The position numbers and the translations under genes are program-made. 64,000 nt of DNA from Streptantibioticus_A sp037034305. GTDB lineage: Bacteria > Actinomycetota > Actinomycetes > Streptomycetales > Streptomycetaceae. Below the pieces are notes generated by a model that saw nothing but the letters and a program-made list of their open reading frames with translations, was not told the DNA's origin and searched no databases. Position 1 is the stretch's first letter. Each line of letters starts with the position of its first letter. The stretch spans positions 170,721 to 234,720 of the forward strand of contig JBAGJY010000011.1 of NCBI GenBank assembly GCA_037034305.1, read 5' to 3'. This document shows, piece by piece, positions 8,878-17,096 of the stretch.

Positions 8878-10073
8878 CCCCGCAGCCGAAGGACACCACC
8901 ACACCGATGGCGACCGCGATCACCAACATCAGCAGCCTCGTCACCAACGATCCCTCCCTCGGTCACGGCCCCTTGGGCATCATCGAAAGCGCGGCCGTCG
9001 TCATCGACGGCGACCGCATCGCCTGGGTCGGCACCAACAGCAAAGCACCCGCCACTGACAGTCACCTCGACGCCGAGGGCAGGGCGGTGCTGCCGGGCTT
9101 CGTGGACTCCCACTCCCACCTGGTGTTCGCCGGTGACCGCACCGCCGAGTTCAACGCCCGCATGGAGGGCCGCCCCTACTCCGCGGGCGGCATCCGCACC
9201 ACCGTCGCGGCCACCCGCGCCGCCTCGGACGCCGAACTCGACGCCACCGTGGCCCGTTTCGTCGCCGAGGCGCTGCGCCAGGGCACGACCACCGTCGAGA
9301 CCAAGTCCGGCTACGGGCTCACCGTGGAGGACGAGGCCCGCGCACTGCGCGTCGCCGCCCGCCACACCGACGAAGTGACGTTTCTGGGGGCGCACATCGT
9401 CGCCCCCGAGTACGCCGAGGACCCGGCCGGTTACGTCGAGTTGGTGACCGGTCCCATGCTGGAGGCCTGCGCGCCACACGCCCGCTGGGTCGACGTCTTC
9501 TGCGAGCGCGGCGCGTTCGACGGCGACCAGGCCCGGGCGATCCTCACCGCCGGAGCCGCGCGCGGACTCACCCCGCGCGTGCATGCCAACCAGCTCGGGC
9601 CCGGGCCCGGCGTCCAGCTCGCCGTCGAACTCGGCGCGGCCTCCGCCGACCACTGCACGCACCTCACCGACTCCGACGTGGACGCGCTGGCCTGCGGGGA
9701 GACCGTGGCGACGCTGCTGCCGGGCGCCGAGTTCTCCACCCGGTCCCGGTACCCGGACGCCCGGCGGCTGTTGGACGCCGGTGCCACCGTCGCCCTGTCC
9801 ACCGACTGCAACCCCGGCTCGTCCTTCACCAGCTCCATGCCGTTCTGCATCGCGCTGGCGGTACGGGAGATGGGCATGACGCCCGACGAGGCGGTCCGCG
9901 CCGCCACCTTCGGTGGGGCGCGGGCACTGCGGCGCACCGACGTCGGCCGGGTGGCGGTCGGCGCCCGGGCGGACCTGGTGCTGCTCGACGCCCCTTCGCA
10001 TGTGCACCTGGCCTACCGACCCGGGGTTCCGCTGGCGGCGGCTGTGTGGCGCGCAGGCGTCCTGGTCCGCTGA
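8874..10073 (+). CDS. hutI: imidazolonepropionase
   Basis: Opens the imidazolone ring: 4-imidazolone-5-propionate to N-formimino-L-glutamate. The 399-residue amidohydrolase carries the metal site DSHSHLVFAGDRTAEF, then FLGAHIVAPEY, RVHANQLGPG and STDCNPGSSFTSSM, all typical of HutI. ATG 8874 overlaps the hutF stop (ATGA) and gives the expected N-terminus. It is the last gene of the operon and is followed by a terminator hairpin at 10162-10189. No hutH (histidine ammonia-lyase) is in the window, so the first pathway step must be encoded elsewhere. Confidence 0.96.
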   Translation: MTPQPKDTTTPMATAITNISSLVTNDPSLGHGPLGIIESAAVVIDGDRIAWVGTNSKAPATDSHLDAEGRAVLPGFVDSHSHLVFAGDRTAEFNARMEGRPYSAGGIRTTVAATRAASDAELDATVARFVAEALRQGTTTVETKSGYGLTVEDEARALRVAARHTDEVTFLGAHIVAPEYAEDPAGYVELVTGPMLEACAPHARWVDVFCERGAFDGDQARAILTAGAARGLTPRVHANQLGPGPGVQLAVELGAASADHCTHLTDSDVDALACGETVATLLPGAEFSTRSRYPDARRLLDAGATVALSTDCNPGSSFTSSMPFCIALAVREMGMTPDEAVRAATFGGARALRRTDVGRVAVGARADLVLLDAPSHVHLAYRPGVPLAAAVWRAGVLVR

Positions 10074-10161
10074 CCTGGGGCTGCCCTTCGCGGTGCGGTG
10101 GTTCGGCACCGCCGGGCTCCGCCGTCGTCGGTGGCTCCGTCGCGGCGGCGCGCAAGCGAAA

Positions 10162-10189
10162 CGGTGGGCCCGGTGCTCCGGACCCACCG
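10162..10189. terminator. bidirectional terminator hairpin between hutI and the sigma factor gene
   Basis: CGGTGGG (10162-10168) pairs with CCCACCG (10183-10189). After a one-base mismatch, CCGG (10070-73 offset within the stem, i.e. 10170-10173) pairs with CCGG (10178-10181) around a TGCT loop. It lies between two convergent genes. Confidence 0.65.
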
Positions 10190-10202
10190 CGTGCTCGCCG
10201 GT

Positions 10203-11126
10203 CTACTCCTCGATCAGCAGGCCCCGCCTGAGGCGGGACAGCGTCCGCGTCAGGAGGCGTGAGACGTGCATCTGGGAGATGCCCAGTTCCTCACCGATCT
10301 CCGACTGGGTCAGGTTGCCGACGAAGCGCAGCGAGAGGATCTTGCGGTCCCGCGAGGAGAGTTCCGCGATCAACGGCTTGAGCGACTCGACGTACTCGAT
10401 GCCCTCCAGGCCGTGGTCCTCGTAGCCGATGCGGTCGGCGAGCGCGGCCTCGGAGTCGTCCTCCTCCGGCTGGGCGTCCAGCGAGCTGGCGGTGTACGCG
10501 TTGCTCGCCGCCATGCCCTCGACGACCTCTTCCTCGCTGAGGCCGAGCCGTTGGGCCAGTTCCGCCACGGTGGGGGAGCGGTCCAGCCGCTGGGCGAGCT
10601 CGTCGCCCGCCTTGGCCAGGTCGAGCCGCAGTTCCTGGAGCCGTCGCGGCACCCGTACCGACCAGCTGGTGTCACGGAAGAAACGCTTGATCTCACCGAT
10701 GATCGTCGGCATCGCGAAGGTGGGGAACTCCACACCCCGGCTCAGCTCGAACCGGTCGATCGCCTTGATCAACCCGATCGTGCCGACCTGAACGATGTCC
10801 TCCATCGGCTCGCTGCGCGAGCGGAAGCGGGAGGCCGCGAACTTCACCAGGGCGAGGTTCAGCTCGACCAGGGTGTTGCGGACGTAGGCGTACTCGTGCG
10901 TACCCTCCTCCAGCGTCTCCAGGCGCTGGAAGAGCGTCTTGGACAGGGCCCTCGCGTCCAGCGGCGCCACCTCGTCGAACGGCGGAATCGCCGGCAGGTC
11001 GGCGAGCACCTCAAGGTCCGGGAGCGGCGTCGACGCGTCTGGCGTCTCCGAGGTTCCGGCCTGCGGCTCCGCAGCGGATCCGTAGTCCGTCTCCTGAAGC
11101 GTCTGTGCGTCGAGCTGGGATGCCAT
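10203..11126 (-). CDS. SigB/SigF/SigG subfamily RNA polymerase sigma factor
   Basis: A stress-type group 3 sigma factor of 307 residues. After an acidic, disordered N-terminus (about 1-50) come region 2 (DIVQVGTIGLIKAIDRFELSRG, core binding and -10 recognition), region 3 (TPTVAELAQRLGLSEEEV-like, seen here as SPTVAELAQRLGLSEEEV) and region 4 (LTQSEIGEELGISQMHVSRL, the -35 helix-turn-helix). The ATG follows a GAGGGAGGAG Shine-Dalgarno. Across a 260-base gap lie, divergently, a STAS antagonist and an RsbW-like kinase, so it is probably held inactive by that kinase and freed when the antagonist is dephosphorylated. It resembles S. coelicolor SigI by memory of that locus; the exact name is not certain. 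Confidence 0.92.
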   Translation of the reverse strand: MASQLDAQTLQETDYGSAAEPQAGTSETPDASTPLPDLEVLADLPAIPPFDEVAPLDARALSKTLFQRLETLEEGTHEYAYVRNTLVELNLALVKFAASRFRSRSEPMEDIVQVGTIGLIKAIDRFELSRGVEFPTFAMPTIIGEIKRFFRDTSWSVRVPRRLQELRLDLAKAGDELAQRLDRSPTVAELAQRLGLSEEEVVEGMAASNAYTASSLDAQPEEDDSEAALADRIGYEDHGLEGIEYVESLKPLIAELSSRDRKILSLRFVGNLTQSEIGEELGISQMHVSRLLTRTLSRLRRGLLIEE

Positions 11127-11389
11127 GATCTCCTCCCTCAGGCGGGCCGAAGGCTGCCGCTGCCATGCCTGGCGTGCTGCTGTGCGGCGCCTCCAACCGG
11201 CCGTGTACGGACATCTCCTTTCCAGCCCTACCCGGTTTGGCCTCCCACTTGCAAGTTTGCGGGGAAGTCCTAATAGAGCTGTTACGAGCGGCGGTGATCA
11301 CCCTCCGTGGCCGGGGCACCGACTACCGTCCGGTTCCCGGACGGCGTAAGGTTCGAGGGCGCAGCCACAGGCAACCAGGAGGAACGCGC

Positions 11390-11758
11390 ATGGATCGCGG
11401 GATGGTCGGGACCGCCGGCCGGGACCGTCTCAGTGTCGCTGTGCAGCGGCGCGGACACTGTGCGATCTTCACCCCCGCCGGTGAGTTGGATCACCACACC
11501 GCCGAGCTTCTGCGGGAGCCGATGGAGAGCAGTGTCGACGAGGGATGCAGCAAGCTCGTCGTGGACTGCTCGCGGCTTGAGTTCTGTGATTCCACCGGCC
11601 TGAACGTGTTGCTCGGGGCCCGGCTGAAGGCCGAGGCCGCAGGTGGCGGCGTGCACCTCGCCGGGCTGCTTCCGGTGGTGGCTCGGGTGTTCGAGATCAC
11701 CGGCGCGGAAGCTGTTTTTACCGTCCATGACACTCTCGCCGACGCGTTGAACGAGTGA
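11390..11758 (+). CDS. anti-sigma factor antagonist (STAS domain)
   Basis: A 122-residue single STAS domain. The segment ending in EFCDSTGLNVLLGARL carries the conserved serine (in DST) that partner kinases phosphorylate. When unphosphorylated, such proteins bind the RsbW-type kinase and release its sigma factor. ATG 11390 was chosen because AGGAGGA lies at 11377-11383; the frame extends upstream to 11165 without a ribosome site. It is followed after 133 bases by an RsbW-like kinase on the same strand and is divergent from the sigma factor gene, so all three probably form one switch. Confidence 0.92.
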   Translation: MDRGMVGTAGRDRLSVAVQRRGHCAIFTPAGELDHHTAELLREPMESSVDEGCSKLVVDCSRLEFCDSTGLNVLLGARLKAEAAGGGVHLAGLLPVVARVFEITGAEAVFTVHDTLADALNE

Positions 11759-11891
11759 CGTGAACCGTGGCGGCGTCCTCTGCCGAGGGCGACCAGTGCC
11801 ACACCGGCTCGCGAGAATCCGGGGGTGTTGCCCGGGTTGCGGCGGGCAGGAGACTCCTCGAACTGTCGGACATCGGTGAGGTGAAGCGCTG

Positions 11892-12392
11892 ATGAGCACC
11901 ACCCGGCCCTTTGCGCCGGACGACCGTGATCGCAATCACGGCGACGTCCGCGAATCAGGCATGCCCATGACGGGTACGCCGGGGTACCAGGTGCGCACGC
12001 TCACGCTCGCCGACGCCAGTGGCGTGGTTCCGCTCGCCCGCGACTTCACCCGTCAGGCGCTGTACGACTGGGGCTGGCTGCCCGCCACCACCGCCGAGCG
12101 GCGGGCCAGCGCCGAGGACATCCTGCTGGTCGTCTCGGAACTGGTCACCAACGCCTGCCTGCACGGCGGCGGCCCCGACGGGCTGCGGTTGCACTGCGCC
12201 CCCAAGGTGCTGCGGCTGGAGGTGTCCGACGGCAGCTCCGGCGACCCCACGCCGCGCACCCCGCACCGGGCGGGCCGCCCCGGGGGCCACGGGATGTTCA
12301 TCGTGGAGCGGCTCTGCCTCGACTGGGGTGTGGTGCGCAATACGGCCCGCCCCGGGAAAACCGTTTGGGCAGAGGTCGCCTGGCCGGGCTGA
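11892..12392 (+). CDS. RsbW-like ATP-binding anti-sigma factor kinase
   Basis: A 166-residue GHKL ATPase of the anti-sigma type. It shows the N box SELVTNACLHG, the G1 box RLEVSDGSSG and the G2 box GGHGMFIVERLCLDWG, preceded by about 45 residues of poorly conserved sequence. Such proteins bind a SigB-family sigma factor and phosphorylate a STAS antagonist, and both candidate partners are adjacent. ATG 11892 gives a full-length domain; a second ATG at 11960 would remove only the variable N-terminus. A second kinase of this type is at 33438-33878, without neighbours of this kind. Confidence 0.88.
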   Translation: MSTTRPFAPDDRDRNHGDVRESGMPMTGTPGYQVRTLTLADASGVVPLARDFTRQALYDWGWLPATTAERRASAEDILLVVSELVTNACLHGGGPDGLRLHCAPKVLRLEVSDGSSGDPTPRTPHRAGRPGGHGMFIVERLCLDWGVVRNTARPGKTVWAEVAWPG

Positions 12393-12763
12393 GCGCTCCG
12401 CTGGGAGTGCGGCGACGCCCCGTCGCTCGTCCGTGTCGCCATTCGTGGCTGATGGCGCGGTTCCCCGCGCCCCTTCAGGACGCTGGTCAGCCGTAGTGGA
12501 CCACGCCTGACCTGCTTGGTGTCCGCCCGCTGCGCGGGGCGTGCGGCGTCGGCCCCGCGGCTGTGATCGCGTCAGGGGCGCCCGGCGCATGTCCTCAGCG
12601 GCACCGTTCAGCCGGTGGCGCGCGGCTGACGTTCGGGCGGTGGTGTGCGAACCGGGCGCGGTGGCGTGCGCGAACCCCCTTCCCTTGGCGAGAGCCCCGG
12701 CGTACCGTCGGATCTCCGAATCTGATGTACCGTCAGTAACTTTTCGGCCGAAGGGAGTTGGCG
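12393..12763. other. intergenic region with a dispersed repeat
   Basis: No gene seen. It contains the shorter copy of the dispersed repeat (12437-12484). The stretch before 12764 has ATCTGATGTACCGTCAGT, a less GC-rich patch that is a likely promoter location for the surface-protein gene. Confidence 0.5.
12437..12484 (+). repeat. dispersed intergenic repeat, copy 2 (diverged)
   Basis: Contains CGTGGCTGATGGCGCGGTTC followed by CCCGCGCCCCTTCAGGACGC. It matches the core of the copies at 1364-1421 and 34671-34730 but lacks their conserved GCCGCCGAACCGC end. Confidence 0.6.
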
Positions 12764-13495
12764 ATGTCGTACGCCGCGAGCGGGACCGCGGTCCGGGGCG
12801 GAGCGCTCGCCCTGGCCGCGACGGTGGTGGTCGGGGTGGCGCTGGGCACGGCCCCGGCCGCCTACGCCACGACGGTGCCCGTCGACTACCAGTGCCAGAC
12901 CCCGATCGGCAACAAGGGCGCCGTCTCGCCCATCGACATCAAGGCCGCGCCCAGCGGCTCGGACTACAAGCTCACCATGTCCTTCGAGAAGGGCGTCTCC
13001 TCCAGCCCCATCGAACTCGGCAAGGGCGCGATGAACCCCAGTGCCGTCATCAAGGTCGGCGGCGCCGACTCGGGCACGGTCGACGTCTCCGGACCGCCCA
13101 ACGACGCGCCGATCCCCGCCAACACTCCGATCAAGATCAACGACCTGAGCGGTACGTACACCCCGCACGCCACCGGCAAGGTCACCTTCACCGCGGGCAC
13201 CCTCACCATCAAGGCGCTCGGTACCACCACGACGTGCACCGCGAGCAACAACCCGGGCCCCTCGCTGACCCTCGATGTCACCGCTGCGGGCGGATCCGGC
13301 GGTTCCGGCGGCTCGGGCTCCGCCTCCGGTTCCGGTTCCGGTTCCGCCTCCGGTTCCGGTTCCGGATCGGGCGGGCAGTTGCCGCAGACCGGCCCGGACG
13401 ACTCCACGGTCGCGTTGGCCACCTTCGGCGGCACCGTGCTGCTGCTCGGCGCGGGCGGCGTGCTGTGGCTGGCCCGCCGCAACCAGCCGCGCTGA
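12764..13495 (+). CDS. sortase-type surface protein, LPQTG
   Basis: A 243-residue secreted protein. Residues about 1-35 are a signal peptide (ending near APAAYAT). A beta-rich domain at about 38-165 starts DYQCQTPIGNKGAVSP and has its second Cys near the end (TTTTCTA), suggesting a disulfide. A Gly/Ser linker made of repeated SGSGSAS units follows. The C-terminus is a classic sorting signal: LPQTG at 206-210, a hydrophobic segment, then ARRNQPR. ATG 12764 has GGGAG six bases upstream. Its domain is clearly paralogous to the second half of the protein at 15556-17034. A sortase would be expected to anchor it to peptidoglycan; no sortase gene is nearby. The function of the domain is not recognised. 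Confidence 0.82.
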   Translation: MSYAASGTAVRGGALALAATVVVGVALGTAPAAYATTVPVDYQCQTPIGNKGAVSPIDIKAAPSGSDYKLTMSFEKGVSSSPIELGKGAMNPSAVIKVGGADSGTVDVSGPPNDAPIPANTPIKINDLSGTYTPHATGKVTFTAGTLTIKALGTTTTCTASNNPGPSLTLDVTAAGGSGGSGGSGSASGSGSGSASGSGSGSGGQLPQTGPDDSTVALATFGGTVLLLGAGGVLWLARRNQPR

Positions 13496-13532
13496 GCGGC
13501 CTCGGGGGCGTGCCCGACATCCCCGAGGCCGC
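13496..13532. terminator. terminator/attenuator hairpin inside the surface-protein cluster
   Basis: A perfect 12-base stem: GCGGCCTCGGGG (13496-13507) pairs with CCCCGAGGCCGC (13521-13532) around a 13-base loop, immediately after the stop codon of the LPQTG gene. It probably separates that gene from the downstream three-gene operon. Confidence 0.75.
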
Positions 13533-13595
13533 TTAGGGGGTCGCAGACCCCACCGGACACGCCTCAGGCCCGGTACGGCGGAAGGAGTGCGGCCC

Positions 13596-14522
13596 ATGGC
13601 GTCCCCCAACCCGTCCCCCGAGCCCCCGGCCGCGGCGCCGCGGGGGTTCGGTGCCGTGCTCGCGGTGTTGCTGGCCTGCGCGGCCCTCGGCGGATGGACC
13701 GCGGCCCCCGCGGGCGACCGCCCGTACTTCTACCTGGAGTCCGGCCCGGGAACGGTCGCCCAGGACACCGTGTCGGTGGCCAACTCCGCCGACCGGCCCG
13801 AGCGGTTCACGCTCCACGGCGTCGACGCGCACCCGAGCGCGCACGGCGGTTTCGCGGTGCGCGACGCCGCCGACAGCACCGACTCCGGCACCTGGACGCG
13901 GTTCGCCTCGTCCTCGGTGCGGGTTCCGGCCAGGACCCGCGCGGACATACCGTTCACCGTCACCGTGCCCGATACCGCGTCGCCCGGGGACCATCCGGCC
14001 GCCATCGTCATCGAGGATGGCACCGGCAGGCGCACCACCGTCCCGGTGCACCTGCGGGTCACCGGCCGCGCCCTGGCCGCGCTCGGCGTCGAGGACGTCG
14101 CCGTGGCCCGCACCGCGCACGGCACGTGGATCCGCTACGCCCTGGTCAACCGCGGCAACACCGCGCTCACCCCGAGCGTCACCGTGCGCGTCGACGGCCT
14201 GCTGGGCACATCGCTGCGCCGCCCGGCGCGTCAGCTGTCCGTGCTCCCGCCAGGTCACCGGGTCCAACTGGCCGAACCCTGGCCGCGCCCCCCGGCGCTG
14301 GACCGCACCCGCGTCCGGGTGACGGCCGTGGCGGGCGGCGCGACGGCGGTGGGCACCGCGGGCTACACGGCCGTGCCCTGGGCGCTGGTCGGCGGGGTGT
14401 GCGGGGCAGGCGGATGCGCCGCCGTTGCGCTCCTGGCGCGCCGCCGAAGCGGGGGCGGCGGCTGCGACGACGGCGGGCAACACGGCGGCGGCGCACGGGA
14501 ACTGGCGGGAGCGACGACATGA
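13596..14522 (+). CDS. DUF916/WxL-interacting-like membrane-anchored surface protein
   Basis: A 308-residue exported protein. An N-terminal signal segment (about 16-42) is followed by an Ig-like domain beginning YFYLESGPGTVAQDTVSVAN, which resembles the DUF916 (WxL-interacting protein, peptidoglycan-binding) domain. A second beta domain (about 150-250) follows, then a C-terminal membrane helix (VPWALVGGVCGAGGCAAVAL) with a basic, Gly-rich cytoplasmic tail. ATG 13596 has AAGGAG about eight bases upstream. The stop overlaps the start of the next gene (ATGA). In Firmicutes, DUF916 proteins are encoded with WxL and sortase-anchored proteins in cell-surface complexes, and the neighbours here fit that layout. 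The domain call rests on memory of the family and should be tested. Confidence 0.72.
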   Translation: MASPNPSPEPPAAAPRGFGAVLAVLLACAALGGWTAAPAGDRPYFYLESGPGTVAQDTVSVANSADRPERFTLHGVDAHPSAHGGFAVRDAADSTDSGTWTRFASSSVRVPARTRADIPFTVTVPDTASPGDHPAAIVIEDGTGRRTTVPVHLRVTGRALAALGVEDVAVARTAHGTWIRYALVNRGNTALTPSVTVRVDGLLGTSLRRPARQLSVLPPGHRVQLAEPWPRPPALDRTRVRVTAVAGGATAVGTAGYTAVPWALVGGVCGAGGCAAVALLARRRSGGGGCDDGGQHGGGARELAGATT

Positions 14523-15559
14523 CACGGCGGAACCGGTACGCGGCGGCCGTACTCGCCCTGCTACTGCCCCTCCTGGTGCTGGCCGCGCCTGTTCAGGCGA
14601 CCGCCGACGGCGCGACCGTGAAGCTCTCCGCCCAACAGGCCGGTGCTGGCGGCACGATCACCGTGACCGGCACCGGGTGGCGGCCCAACTCCCTGCTCAC
14701 GATGCTGATCTGCGGCCAGAACGCGATCGGCGGCACCGACTCGTGTGCCAACGCCACCGGCAGGGCGGTGACAACGAACGCGTCCGGCGCGTTCAGCGGG
14801 CGGCTCCCGGTCGCCGAACCGCCCAGGCCCTGCCCCTGCGTGGTGCACGTCGCCACGGTGATGGGCGAACCGGCCGTCGTGGACGCCGCGTTCAGCGTGG
14901 CGGGACACCCCGTGGCGCCGCTGCCGCCGGAAACCGGGGGCGGGCGGCTGGCGGCGCTGGCCGCCCGGCTGGACGGCAGCAGCGGCCTGCTCACCTGGTT
15001 CGGCGCCCCCGCCCAGCGCCGACTCGTGCTCACCGTGGGCAACATGGGCTCCGACCCGGCCAAGGACCCGGTCTTCAAGGTCGGCCTCTCGCACGGCGTC
15101 TACGCCCCGCAGTGGCAGGACCAGCGGTGGCGGGGCACCGTCAACCCGGGAGCGAAGGCACAGGTCAGCCTGCCGGTGGAGCTGGCCGCGGGGGCACACG
15201 GGGACTACCGGGTGACGCTCGCGTACGGCGGCAAGGTGCTGGTGGAGCAGCCGTGGAGGGTGTCGCGGCCGTGGGGCGTGACGCTGTTCTGGGTCCTGCT
15301 GTTCGTCGTCGTACCAGCCGGGGTGTTCCGGATCGGCATGGCGATCGTCGACCGGCTGCGCCCCGCGACGGCCACCCGGCGGCCCGGTCCGGCCCGCCCC
15401 CGCACCGGCCGCCGCGACACCGCACCGGTCCCGCCGCCCGCCACCTCGTACCGCCCGGCAAGCCTGCCGTGGTTCGCCCCCGACATCCGTCCGGGGGACC
15501 GCGGTGGACCCTCCGCACCGTCGACGGATGACCACCCCACTGCGAAGGGAAGCACGTGA
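14519..15559 (+). CDS. exported membrane-anchored protein with a cysteine-rich Ig-like domain
   Basis: Not assigned to a named family. The 346-residue product has a signal peptide (about 1-28), an Ig-like domain starting VKLSAQQAGAGGTITVTGTG with four cysteines (ICGQN, DSCAN, PCPC), a second beta domain (about 150-235), a membrane helix (LFWVLLFVVVPAGVFRIGMA) and a Pro/Arg-rich cytoplasmic tail. The first domain recalls the apo-neocarzinostatin/IPT-like fold but is not a clear match. It overlaps the preceding gene by four bases, and the following gene starts GTGA within its stop, so the three are co-translated. It probably works with them at the cell surface. Confidence 0.7.
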   Translation: MTRRNRYAAAVLALLLPLLVLAAPVQATADGATVKLSAQQAGAGGTITVTGTGWRPNSLLTMLICGQNAIGGTDSCANATGRAVTTNASGAFSGRLPVAEPPRPCPCVVHVATVMGEPAVVDAAFSVAGHPVAPLPPETGGGRLAALAARLDGSSGLLTWFGAPAQRRLVLTVGNMGSDPAKDPVFKVGLSHGVYAPQWQDQRWRGTVNPGAKAQVSLPVELAAGAHGDYRVTLAYGGKVLVEQPWRVSRPWGVTLFWVLLFVVVPAGVFRIGMAIVDRLRPATATRRPGPARPRTGRRDTAPVPPPATSYRPASLPWFAPDIRPGDRGGPSAPSTDDHPTAKGST

Positions 15560-17034
15560 TACGTACCCGAACACGACCACCCGTGAGCCGGACCGCCGGG
15601 GCGCTGTGCACCGCGGTGCTGCTCGGCGGGGCGTGCCTGGTCTACGGCGCGGGACCGGCCCGCGCCGCCGAGTCGGACTTCGCCACCCAGTGCGTGCCAC
15701 CGGCGATCTCCGGTCTGCCGCCGGTCAACGGCACCACCAAGGCCGACATCAGCGCACCGGCCACGGCCACCGTCGGCGACCAGGTCACCGTGGTGTGGAA
15801 GACGCTCCAGGCGGCGTCCGACAACCCCGGCATCATCGACCTCGGCAAGGACACCGTGCAGCCGAGCGGGGACCTGACGGTCGGCGGCGCCCAGACCGGC
15901 ACACTGGCGGTCCAGGGACCGCGCTCCAACCCGCCCATCCCCAAGAACAGCCCCATGGTGCTGTCCGACATGACCGGCAAGCTCAAGCTCACCGCGCCAG
16001 GAGACGTGACGCTCACCCCCGCCGACTACGACATCAACGTCAACCAGCCGATCTCCACCGACACCAAGTGCAAGGCGACGGCCACCGTCGCGCCCGCCGT
16101 GACCATCAAGGTGACGGCGGGCGGCGGCAGTTCGGGCGGCACCAACAGTGGCGGTACGAGCGGTTCCGGGGGCACCAGCGGTACTGGCGGAACCAGTGGC
16201 TCCGCAGGAACCAGCGGCTCCGCAGGAACGAGCGGCTCCGGCGGCACCGCCAGCGGCGGAACCAGCGGTTCCGGAGGCACCACCGGAAGCACGAGCAACG
16301 GCGGCACGAGCAGCAGCGGCGGCACGAGCAGCGGCGGCACCACCGGCGGCTCCGGCGGCGGAACCTCCTTCACCGGCAAGCCGGTTGACGTCGACTACCA
16401 GTGCGTGACCCCGATCGGCAACAAGAGCGCGGTCTCCCCGGTACAGATCAACGCCACCAGGAGCGGCGGCGACTTCGGCCTGACCGTGCGTTTCGCCAAG
16501 AGCGTCATGAACAGTCCGGCCGACATCCCCGCCAACTCCGTCAAGCCGTCGATGAAGGTGGCGGTGGGCGGCGCGGACCACGGCACGGTCCCGGTCGCCG
16601 GTCCGACCAACCCCAAGCCCATCAAGGCCGGTGACCCCATCGCCATCCCCGACCTGACCGGCACCTACAAGCCGGGCGCCACGGGGAAGTCCACGCTCAC
16701 CCCCGGCGTGCTGACCGTCAACGCGCTGGGCACCACAACCACCTGCACCCCGGCCAAGGACCCGGGCGCCTCACTGACCCTCGACACCTCCGGCCAGCCG
16801 GGCGGCACCAGCGGCGGCGGCACGAGCGCCTCCGGCGGCACCTCGGCCGGAACCGGCGGCACCGGTGACACCAACGGCGCCGGGGGCGCCTCCGGTTCGG
16901 GTTCCGGCAGCCTCGCGGCGACCGGTGCCGGCGACATCGGCGCCCTGCACGCCCTGGCCCTGGTGGCGGGCACCGTCATCCTGCTGGGCTGCGCCATCTT
17001 CACCTTCACCCCCTGGCGCAGGCTGCGCCGGTGA
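15556..17034 (+). CDS. two-domain sortase-type surface protein, LAATG
   Basis: A 492-residue exported protein. Signal peptide about 1-38. First beta domain about 40-190, with cysteines in ATQCVPPA and TKCKAT. A long linker of GGTSGSGGTSG-type repeats spans about 193-270. A second domain at about 275-415, starting DYQCVTPIGNKSAVSP and ending TTTCTPAKDPGASLTLD, is closely similar to the single domain of the 12764-13495 protein. A second Gly-rich linker and a sorting signal LAATG (453-457), hydrophobic stretch and WRRLRR end it. LAxTG is the signal preferred by class E sortases of streptomycetes. GTG 15556 overlaps the upstream stop. Probably a wall-anchored adhesin or structural component; molecular role unknown. 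Confidence 0.8.
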   Translation: MIRTRTRPPVSRTAGALCTAVLLGGACLVYGAGPARAAESDFATQCVPPAISGLPPVNGTTKADISAPATATVGDQVTVVWKTLQAASDNPGIIDLGKDTVQPSGDLTVGGAQTGTLAVQGPRSNPPIPKNSPMVLSDMTGKLKLTAPGDVTLTPADYDINVNQPISTDTKCKATATVAPAVTIKVTAGGGSSGGTNSGGTSGSGGTSGTGGTSGSAGTSGSAGTSGSGGTASGGTSGSGGTTGSTSNGGTSSSGGTSSGGTTGGSGGGTSFTGKPVDVDYQCVTPIGNKSAVSPVQINATRSGGDFGLTVRFAKSVMNSPADIPANSVKPSMKVAVGGADHGTVPVAGPTNPKPIKAGDPIAIPDLTGTYKPGATGKSTLTPGVLTVNALGTTTTCTPAKDPGASLTLDTSGQPGGTSGGGTSASGGTSAGTGGTGDTNGAGGASGSGSGSLAATGAGDIGALHALALVAGTVILLGCAIFTFTPWRRLRR

Positions 17035-17041
17035 ACACACA

Positions 17042-17076
17042 AGAGGCTCCCGGGACTTGTCGTCCCGGGAGCCTCT
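17042..17076. terminator. bidirectional terminator between the surface operon and the POT transporter
   Basis: A perfect 15-base stem: AGAGGCTCCCGGGAC (17042-17056) and GTCCCGGGAGCCTCT (17062-17076) with a five-base loop, between convergent genes. Confidence 0.88.
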
Positions 17077-17096
17077 CGGCGGTACTCAGTGGTGCG

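Noticed and set aside
5947..8904. 985-codon open frame on the minus strand across the hut operon
   Set aside because: No recognisable domain, and it is antisense to hutU, the M20 gene and hutF, all of which have clear family motifs.
16136..16365. Regular short DNA repeats, considered as a CRISPR-like or satellite array
   Set aside because: They are in frame and encode the GGTSGSGGTSG linker of a surface protein; there are no unique spacers.
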